DNA of 64,000 nt, from positions 124,001 through 188,000 of the forward strand of contig NZ_JAMQGP010000002.1 of the NCBI RefSeq assembly GCF_023703465.1, read 5' to 3'. The position numbers and the translations under genes were made by a program. Position 1 is the stretch's first letter; the number at the start of each line of letters is the position of its first letter. Origin of the DNA: Echinimonas agarilytica. Lineage in GTDB: Bacteria > Pseudomonadota > Gammaproteobacteria > Enterobacterales > Neiellaceae. The notes beneath the pieces were generated by a model. That model saw nothing but the letters and a program-made list of their open reading frames with translations. It was not told where the DNA came from and searched no databases. Positions 9,254 to 19,300 of this stretch are shown piece after piece.

Positions 9254-10219
9254 ATGAAGAAACTATGCCTGCCGTTTATGCTATTGGCTGTAGTATTTGC
9301 GCCAAATGTTGTAATGGCTAATACCGATATTGAAGAGGCTGCTGAAGATCTAGTTGATCCACTTTTTGATGAAGGAGGAGAAAGCAAAGAAGCGATTGAG
9401 CGCCGAATGGAAGCTGAGTTAGACGTTAACTCAGCGACAGATCGGCGATTAGCTGCCATTTTTGAAACAGCTCGTAACCCATTTGCTCTCATTCCTTACG
9501 AGCAAAATTACATCATGTACACCTATACTGACGATATTAACAAAGACCAGTATACGGCTGCGGGTTATGAAGATGCTGACGATTTGACAGATCACGAAAT
9601 CAAATATCAGTTGAGTGTGATGTTCCCACTTTATCGTGGCATCTTTGGTAAAAATACCACGCTAGCCGGATCATTTACTCAAGTGGCTTTGTGGCAAGCA
9701 ACTAACAGCGATATTTCAGCTCCTTTCCGTGAAACAAACTACGAGCCGCAAATTTTTGTAGCTTGGTTTACCGATTACGATGTATTGGGCTTGAAATTAC
9801 GTTGGATTGAAACAGGTTTTAACCATCAATCTAACGGGCGTGGACAAGATCTTTCTCGTAGCTGGAACCGAGTGTTCGCAAATTTTTTGTTTGAGCGTGG
9901 CGATTTTAGTATGAATGTGCGTCCTTGGGTTCGCCTTTCTGAAGACTCAGACGACGATGACAACCCAGATATTGACGAGTATCTCGGTAACCATCGTTTA
10001 GACTTCGCCTACCGCTATGACCAAAGTGTATTCACTGCACGCACGCGTTACAGCTTTGAAGGCAATAAAGGTAGCGCTGAGCTAGGTTGGAGCTATCAGC
10101 TCACCCAAAATATGCGTGTGTATGCACAGGTGTTCACAGGCTATGGTGAAACTCTTATCGACTACAATCACAACCAAACTCGAATTGGCTTTGGTGTGAT
10201 GCTGAATGATCTGCTTTAA
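9254..10219 (+). CDS. pldA: Outer-membrane phospholipase A (OMPLA)
   Basis: A 321-residue outer-membrane beta-barrel enzyme that removes acyl chains from phospholipids misplaced in the outer leaflet. After a signal peptide ending VMA, residues 25-75 are an acidic extension, then the barrel. The catalytic set is visible in NHQSNGRGQDLSRSWNR: His191, Ser193 and Asn205, with exactly the spacing of E. coli His142/Ser144/Asn156. The terminal block QTRIGFGVMLNDLL is also OMPLA-like. It lies 45 bases after pqiC, probably in the same operon, joining lipid transfer with lipid degradation. The strong hairpin downstream probably ends this operon. Confidence 0.93.
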   Translation: MKKLCLPFMLLAVVFAPNVVMANTDIEEAAEDLVDPLFDEGGESKEAIERRMEAELDVNSATDRRLAAIFETARNPFALIPYEQNYIMYTYTDDINKDQYTAAGYEDADDLTDHEIKYQLSVMFPLYRGIFGKNTTLAGSFTQVALWQATNSDISAPFRETNYEPQIFVAWFTDYDVLGLKLRWIETGFNHQSNGRGQDLSRSWNRVFANFLFERGDFSMNVRPWVRLSEDSDDDDNPDIDEYLGNHRLDFAYRYDQSVFTARTRYSFEGNKGSAELGWSYQLTQNMRVYAQVFTGYGETLIDYNHNQTRIGFGVMLNDLL

Positions 10220-10260
10220 CATCTCATTGTTTGCAATGCGGATGTAAAAATTTTGGATGA

Positions 10261-10309
10261 AAATCCACGCTGGGGCTATGTTTATAGTTAGCCTAGCGTG
10301 GATTTTTTT
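10261..10309 (+). terminator. Long hairpin with T-run ending at the adhesin start codon
   Basis: An 11-bp perfect outer stem (AAATCCACGCT at 10261-10271 with AGCGTGGATTT at 10295-10305) and an inner 5-bp stem (GGCTA with TAGCC) are followed by seven T residues at 10303-10309. It reads as a strong rho-independent terminator for the pqi-pldA operon. The ATG of the giant adhesin begins at the next base (10310), so the hairpin also covers where its ribosome site should be and may act as an attenuator. Confidence 0.85.
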
Positions 10310-13300
10310 ATGGATAAAATAGCTGTTTTCTATTTGCATCATCAAGGTCAAATCTGGCAAGTACGTACCGATGGCACTTGGATTTTGATGACCGAAGAGC
10401 AAGTACAATCAATAGATGCTCCGGTCGGTGAGTTAAGTGATTACCTTAAACTGCTTAATGGTACAGAGGGGGTATTGGTACTCAACGATGTGGAGATAGA
10501 AATTCCCGCTGCTATCGTATCCTCAATGCAGCCATTGCTAAATCCACAAGCGAAGGCTCAAGTGGCCGATGCTGCTTCTGACTCAAACTTATTGAACGGC
10601 TCATCATCTGCCAGTCAGTCCCAAACATCGGGGACTTTTTTCTTTACTACGATTCGGCGAGATGCTGAGGAAATGATTGCGGAATCGGGGTTCGATACTC
10701 TCCCAGATAACCCCGCAAAAACATCCGTATTTCAAACTTCCGCTGGAGGCGATTTACCGCCTGATATTGTGCCAACCGGTGCAGAAATTACCGTCACCAT
10801 TGAAGATGGTGGAGATGGTTTTGAGAATCGCTTTGAAGTCCCCAAAGTGGATGTTCATGGAACGGCAGAAAAGTTAGACGACCGAACACTAACCATCACC
10901 ATTACCGATGTGAATGACACCCAACTGAATTTTGAAGCGCTGGTTATAGACGGCCTTTGGCGTCTGGATGCTGTTGATTTGAGTACATTAGCCGAGGGAG
11001 TGGTCACTGCCACGGCAAGTATTGCCGACTCCTATGGTAATTCTGTTGAAGCGCACGACGACACCATTAAAGATACCGTAGCGCAAGTCACCATAGATTT
11101 TGGCGATGGCGGAGATCAAGCGATTAACCAATTTGAAGTGGGCGCAGTGAGCTTGTCTGGCGATGCGCTAGGCATTGAAGACGGACACCGAGTAGAGATA
11201 TTGATTTCTGATGGCACAGGTCGCCATTTGCGAGTGCAAGGTTCAGTCGTCGATGAAAAATGGCAAGTTTTAGAACAAGATTTAACTAGCTTTGAACAAG
11301 GCTCAATCGTGGCACGAATTGTGTCAGTTGATACCCCCGGCAATCCTGCATTTGCATTGGGCCATTCAACCATCGATACCTTGGCGAGTATTTCAGCGTT
11401 TGCCGAAACCGGACACGACCAAATCATTAACCGCTTTGAGCAAAGTAGCGTTCGGTTGTTTGGTTCTCTGTCCAATATTGAAGATGGTCAATCCATACAA
11501 GTCTCGGTGACTGATATCAATGGGCTCACTTTATCATTCGAATCTGTTGCATCTACAAATAGCTGGGAGCGAGTCCGTACGGATTTATCGGCGCTTGCAG
11601 ATGGAGCATTAACGTTAAATGTGGAAACTGCGGATTTAGCGGGAAACCCAGCCTCTGCTAATTATCTCTTTGAGAAGGATACATTTGCCCAGATTGAAGC
11701 AAAAATATTAGATGATGATGGTCTTATTAATCCTTCGGAATTGCAAAATCTAAGAGTTGGGGGAACGGTTCAAGGAGTTGAGGATGGTCAACTCGTCAGC
11801 CTGATTGTGACCGATCAATTTGGTCATTCAGCCGTTCGCCAAGTGGCCGTGACAAATGGCCAATGGTATACGGTTTTAGATGTCAGAACGTTATTAGATG
11901 GGCAAATGAATCTGGGTGTTGAAGTTCAAGATCGTGCCGGGAATATTGCTGTGGCGGGTGGCCGTGCCACGATTGATACCACAGACGGCATGACGATCAA
12001 CATTGAGTCGGGCGACGACAATTATTTAAATCGTTTTGAAGTGCCTGCCACATTGGTTTCGGGTGATGTAACCGATATTGACGATGGCGCAACAGTGTCG
12101 ATTGTGTTGTCGGATGTGCACGGGCATGAAGTGTTTCTTTCAGCGGTGGTTATTGATGGGCGATGGTCTGCAGGCTTACAAAATTTAACTGAATTTGATG
12201 AGGGCCCGATTTTTGCCTTAGCGACTGTACAAGACGAGGCAGGGAATAGAGCGTCAGCCATTGATTTTGCAATTATTGATCGACTGGCTGAAGTCTCACT
12301 ATTGATCGACAGTGGTGACGATTCACTGATTAACCTTGCTGAACAGCTGGCCATATCATTATCAGGGGCGGCCTCGCACATTGAAAATGGTCAATTAGCG
12401 AATGTTCTATTGACCGATATTTATGGCCACACTTTAAGGTTCGAAACCACTTTGGTCGACGGCCAATGGCAGCTCGACAACCTCGATGTTTCGAGTCTAG
12501 CTGAAGGTATTGTTAGCGCCTCGGTAAAGGTTGTCGATATTGCGGGAAATCCTGCAAGTGACTCCAACACAGCTGTTAAAGATACGCTCGCTGAGCTATC
12601 AGTGACGCTCGATCCTAACGGTGATCAGCTGTTCAACCCGAGAGAATTAAGTGACGTGCCGATTGAAGGGAACGTCACCAATATTGAAGATGGTCAAGTG
12701 GTGACCATTACAGTGACAGCCACTGACGGCACAACATTTACAACGCAAGCTACGGTGTTGAATAGCGCGTTTAGTACCACCGCCGACCTTCGCTTATTTC
12801 CTGATGGTCCTATTCATGTGTTTGCTCAAGCGGAAGATATCGCGGGCAATCGTGCGTCCGATTCTGATAGCGGCAATATTGATTTAACCGATGGCCTGAC
12901 CATTACCATTGATAGTGGGGATGACAATTACATCAACGCCTCTGAACTGCCTGTGCGTGATGTGTTTGGTACTACTGAAGATGTTGAGAATGGCCGTACT
13001 GTCACTCTTATCCTGACAGATTTTCGGGGGCACACTGAGGTTCTTACAACCCGTGTTCTGAATTCAGCGTGGCGGATTGAAGCGGTTGATTTTTCGGTTT
13101 TCGATGAAGGTTATATCATCGCTGAAGCCTCGGTATTGGATCGCGCAGGAAATTTGGCTAGCGGTATTGATATTGCCCAAAAAGATACTCAAATTGACGC
13201 CCAAATTATCATTGACCCCGACTCTCCAGAATACGTGAATGCAGCTGAACAGTTGGCTGTGAATATATTGAGTCAGTTCCATTTTGTTGAAGATGGGCAG

Positions 13301-16300
13301 GATGTTTCGCTGAAATTGTCGGATCAAGCGGGCACTGAACAAATGTTCAATATCGTCAAAAATGGAGGCGATTGGTTACTTGAAGAGGTCGATTTTTCTA
13401 ACTTTGAAGATGGCCTGATCACAGCACAAGTGACAATAACCGATATTGCAGGAAACACCGTAACTGCAACAGACACGGTGATCAAAGACACGCAAGCACA
13501 GCTAACGTTAGAGTTAGATGCCAATGGCGACGGCCTGCTTAATCCATTGGAGCTTAGCGCAGTATCCATCAGTGGTACGGTATTGAATGTTGAAGATGGT
13601 CAGTGGGTTGAGATTACACTCACCGATATTGCTTCACAGCAGATTACTGTCACAGCAATGGTTCAAGGAAGCATGTATCAAACCACAGCTGATGTTCGAA
13701 CATTTGTGGATGGTGTGTTATTGGCAACAGCTAAAGTGGTGGACGTAGCCGGCAACACGGCCAGCGCTTCTGATAACGTGTTGGTTGACACCACAGATGG
13801 ATTAACCATCGTGATTGAGACCGGTGGAGACCCTTACCTCAATGCTAACGAAATAGGCAATGTTCGTATTCACGGCACGGCCACGGATATTGAAAATGGC
13901 CAAACAGTCGTTGTTGAGGTTGCCACTTTCGCACGCGGTATTATTGAGTTTGATGCTGTGATTGAAAATGGCGTATGGGAAGTCGCAGCTGCAGATCTTA
14001 CTTCCTTGAGTGATGGCGTGCTATATGCCCTTGCTGTGGCGCAAGATCTTGCAGGAAATATAGCTTCTGCGGTGACCTCAACCGTCAAAGACACCTTAGC
14101 TAATATTGATGTAACTGTTGCGCAAACAGAGGATGGTTACCTGAATGGAGCAGAATCTTTAGTGGCATCATTGCTGGGCAATGCATCTCATGTGAATGAT
14201 GGTCAAACTGTCACCATTGCCGTCACTGACAGCGCAGGGGCTGTGTTAACCGGCTCCGCCATTGTTGAAGGTGAAGATTGGTCTACAGATACGTTCGACT
14301 GGACTTCGGTCGCCGAAGGGCTTGTCACTGTTGATGTGGAAGTTGTTGATGAAGCGGGTAACCCAGCTCAATCAAGCTATCAATTTACTAAAGACACCCA
14401 TGTCGGAATTGATATTGATACCGGTACCGGCTTCGATATAGAAATTGCGCGCGTCGGGCTCCCTGTGTTTTTGTCTGGGACAACCACGGCAGAAGCAGGC
14501 CAGTGGGTCACAGTCACCATATCGGACGGACTGAATGAGCAAGCAGCGACAGCGCAAGTGCAAGACGATCAAACATGGAGCACTGGCGATTTTATTATCG
14601 ACCAGCTCGATTTAGTATCGAGTATTGACTGGACTTTAACTGCGTCAGTTGAAGATATTGCAGGAAATCTTGCAGAAGATGACTTTCCAACCATTGTTGA
14701 ACCCTCCAGTGTTTATCTGTCTGAGCAAGCATTGGGCTTGTTCAGCGCCACTACGGCAACCAGTGAGCTTAGAATCTCAGGTGCACAATTAACTTTTTCT
14801 AGCATTCAATCGGAACTTGAATCATTAACCAGTGACGGGCAGGCATTGGTGTTGAATGTGTCGGCTGACGAGAAATCGTTTCAGCTTTCGGTTCAAGCAA
14901 GTTCAGATTTAGTCATGAGTGGCGAGATCTCAGACAACAGCCGAGCGTCTATTACCCTACATGCGCCGGTCGATCAGCCCGAAGGTATCTTTTTGTTGCG
15001 TGTGCCTATTGTCATTAATGGTCTTCAAACGGATGCCGATGGCACTGAAGAGCTGGTTGTTGCCCGTTTAGACGCGGATATATTGGACTCAACCCCGTTC
15101 GCTGTCGATGATTCATACTCTGTGGTTGAAGCTGAGGTTTCAGCGGGTTCTCTCATTGCTAATGATACGACCCTTGAGGGCCCGTTGGTGGTGACTAAAA
15201 TTGTTGCCAATGGCGAGAGTCACTCGATAGCACCAACCCGCTTGAATGAAATATCGTTTCCTGAAGGTACTTTGGTGGTGACATCAAGTGGAGCATGGTC
15301 ATTTCTGTCACACCGAAATTTAGATCATACGCAGCCACAAAGCATCGAATTTTCTTATGACGTGATCGATCACGACGGTGATCCCGACCGAGCCGATGTA
15401 ATTATCAATATTACCGATGGGGCAGCAGGGCATGTCAGCGATGTTGATGGGCACTTGGTGGAGCCTAAAGTGGGGAGCAATATTCTGGGGACTGCATCCT
15501 TTGAAGTGACTGCGGGTTCCGACGATTTAATTGCAAATTCGATACGTTTTCATCCAGATACTATCGATCGCCTAGAGTCGCTGAATATCACAAGCTTAGG
15601 TGACACTGTCGAATACGCGCTATCGGCTGATGAAAAGCAGATACAAGCAACCACTAGTGGTACATCAGTTGATGTATTTACTCTCTCTTTGAGTGCGTTG
15701 TCAAAAGGTGGAAGTTTAGAAGCCGAAGGGTCTTTGTTTTTAATGAGGCCGATTGACCACAACGCAACCGATATTATTTATATCGATTTAAGTGTGGTTG
15801 CCAATGATGCCGACGGAACCAACACGGTGGGCGGTCGAGTGCAGGTGACAGTAAGCGACGGAGAAACTGTGGCGTTGAGTATCAGTCAGTCGGTTCATGT
15901 TGATGAAGACAATTTACCGAGCGCATTGACCGGTACAGGCTCTATTGCTGTTGAAACGGGCAGTGATGATGTGGCCACAATAGAAATCGATCGTGCCAAC
16001 AATCAACCGCCACTGACTTCAGGTGGGCAGGTTATTCAATATCAATTAAGTGGCGATGGCCTGATTCTGACAGGCTATGTTTTAGATCCACTCGATCCTG
16101 TTTTTAAAGTAATTTTAAACAGTGACTTTGCGCCTGAAGTGGATAGTTCTATTGACTATGTATATGAGCAGTATCAGTCACTCGACCAAGGTTCAGATGC
16201 CTCTACTGTTGACCAATTAATACCCATTCGCATTATTGCAACCGATAGTGATGGCGATGAAACACTCGTGACGCTTGATATAACCGTGAGTGATGGTGAT

Positions 16301-19300
16301 GCCCCCATTATTGTGCCCGACAAATTGTCTTTGGTGGTTGGAGAAATTCCACGGGATTTAGTGCATGCGCCGCTTGTCGATGAAGTTGATAGTACTTCGG
16401 TTACAGTGACCGCTGGAAAAGATCCGATTGTTGATGTGGTTTACGATATTGCCAACGGTAGTCTTGTAGTGGACCAATCAGGTACGGTTTTAACGCAAAA
16501 CGGCCAATCGCTGACATGGCGTAACCGAGCAAATGGCGAGCTTGATGTGGTGTTGAGTGACGGAACCAGCGTCCTGAACTTTAAATTACCGGATGACATT
16601 TCAACCCCCTCCGAAACCGATGCAAATTTTGATTTGGTCGTGACCCAGATAGGGCCAATAGACCACCTTGATGGAAATGATCTTCAAATTGGTTTAATGA
16701 TCCCTCTTGAAGTGGTGGATAGTGATGGCAGCATTGGCCGTGTAGATTTAAGCGTTATTGTGCATGACGGTCGAGATCCTCGAATCTCCTCTGGTGCTGA
16801 TATGACGGTCGATGAAAATGATTTGTCAGCTGGTACGGTCATGGATACAACGCAGGTAACCATCGACCGCGGTAGCGATCGGGTTGCCGATGTCGCCCCA
16901 GATAAAGCAGATTTTGATAGCTTGAATTTATCCAGTGGTGGTTTAGCCATTACATTGTCTAGCCAAGCAAATGCAAATGGCTGGTGGCTGGCTAAAACCT
17001 CCGCCGGAACCGAAGTGTTCCGAGTGAAATTTGAACGCGATGGCAGCGTAAGCTTTGAACTAAAACAAGCCATTGACCACCCAGATGCGGCTGCACGTAA
17101 TGAGCTGGAAATTCCATTCAACGTCACTGTTATTGACACCGACAACGACGAATCCGCTCCAATTGAAGTCAAAGTGACAGTAACCGATGATGTTCCAACA
17201 GCGCGTTTGGGCGTCATTGCCATTACAGAAGGCGACAGTGAAACGCGGAATATACTGCCCGAGACTCATCAAGGAGCCGACGGCGCAGAAGTGTATCAAG
17301 TGAGCTATCGAGGAACGTTATACCAAGCCGGCGAAACGATTGATTTAACCACCGATGACGGTGCGGTGTACGGCACGCTTGTGATTGATAAAAATGGTGA
17401 TTTAGACTTACAAACTACCAACGTATTGTCTACTGGTCTAGTGTTCAGAGACAATAACATTAGCTATACCGTTCGTGATTTTGACAAAGACGTAGTGAAC
17501 AACTCACTTGAAATTGAGCTACTCGATTCGGCGGGGTACATCGATACTGGAGAAGACACAACTACTGAGGATGTGCCCCTAAAATTAGAAATCCTCGCCA
17601 GCCCAGCGGATGTTGATGATGATGAATCCATTGTGAGTATGACATTTGATTCAGCTTCGCTGAAGGGCGGCACTTTAACCCTCAATGATGTTGCATTGAA
17701 GGTTGATGGCAGTGGCAATCCATTCTTGTCTGCCGCAGCGAATGAATTTATTACCGTGGGCAATCGCAATGTTATTCCCAACGGCGACTTGGTCTACACG
17801 CCATTGCTCAATAGTTCTGATCAAACACAAACCGTGTCGATTGGTATTCGAGTTGAAGTGCAACGCGGAGGCGTGTTCGATCGGCATATCGATGATACCT
17901 ACGATCTTACTATTATTTCAGATGCAGATGTGCCTGTATGGAATGCCAACACATTTGAATACGCCATCACCGAAGATGCATCAGCAACTGCGATTAGCAT
18001 CGAAGCTCTGCTGGCTGATACGGATGGATCTGAAGCATTAAGCTATGAAGTTTTGGCCATTGACAATGGGCTTTCTTTAACGTCAAACACTACACCAATA
18101 GAGGTTGGTAGTGTGCTAACAGCGGCCGAACTTGCGCAATTGAAAGCGTTGATGGGGCAGAACCTTGCAGGTGAGTATCAATTCTCCATCAAAGCGATTT
18201 CGATTGAAGCACAGAACAGTGATCAAGCCAGCGATGATCGTGTGGTGACTCTAAAAGTTGCACCCGTAGCTGATATACCGCAAGTCGCGAGTAAAAATAT
18301 TCGCGGTACTGAAGATACCGATATCGATTTAAGCGCTGCTATTGTTGGCCAATTGTCTGATGATGATGGTTCAGAAACTCTGTATTACCGTGTTGATGTT
18401 CAAGATGGTTGGCTAGTGTTATCAAACTCAGGCGCAAACGTCACAGATTTGGGGGGCAATCGCTTTGAAGTGCTTGCCAAAGATGTGGAAGCCGGAGCGA
18501 TTCAGTTAAGGCCGGCCGCCAATATCAGCGAAGTGACCGATACTGCCACTGTATCTGTTACCGCAATAGCCCGTGAATCATCGCAAGATGGCATTGCTCC
18601 TAGTGTTGCTGAAACTTTGGGTAACAGCACATCGTTCGACATTAAGCTCACCGGTGTTCCAGATATTCCTATTCTTGATGCGGCACAAAGTGCAGGTTGG
18701 ACGTTAGACCCTGATACATTGCAGCTCACTAACTCGAGCGAAAAATATGAAGATGAGGATCTAGCGCTCGATTTCGTACTTACTACGGTCGACCAAGACG
18801 GCTCGGAAGTCATGAACTTTTTGCTGAAAGACATACCCGATGGCGTTGAGCTGGTGGATTCCGCAGGCCATAGTGCTCAGTTACCGGTGGTTGATGTGGT
18901 GAATGGAAATCCTACGTTTCAAGTCACATCATCCCAATTGAACCAATTATTTTTAAGCATTGAAGAAGATTTCAGCGGGCCCATTGATTTTACCATCCAA
19001 CAAATTGTTACCGAGGAAGATGGCGCGAGTGAGAGCTACGATATTGCGGTGACTTTAGTAGTCACGCCCGTGATTGACACATCGGGTGTGAGTCAGGTCG
19101 CGCAGGGGGCAGAAGACCGAGTACTAAGTTTGAATTTAATGCCCAACACTTCAGCTGACATGGATGGTAGTGAAACCGTCACTGGGGCGGTGATTACGGA
19201 TTTGTTAGGAATGCGTCTATTTATTGATGGCACAGAACAAGTGTTGCCAGCCAATGGTTTAGATCTTGCTAATTATACGGATGCTATTTCGCCCAACATT

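Noticed and set aside
10082-10408. Minus-strand frame spanning the pldA end and adhesin start
   Set aside because: It runs through the terminator hairpin and the coding sequence of two well-supported genes, and has no recognisable domain.
10580-10600. Possible LapG site (Ala-Ala in DAAS) in the adhesin N-terminus
   Set aside because: It lacks the TAAG/PAAG context and no LapG/LapD genes are in the window; kept only as a note.
10781-14706. CRISPR-like or DNA tandem repeat array
   Set aside because: The roughly 300-base periodicity comes from diverged protein domains; DNA identity between units is low and there are no short direct repeats with spacers.
16684-17223. Long antisense reading frame (179 codons) within the adhesin gene
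   Set aside because: It is composed of Ser/Thr/Ala-rich low-complexity sequence that mirrors the Asp/Gly/Val-rich repeats on the other strand; no ribosome site or family pattern.
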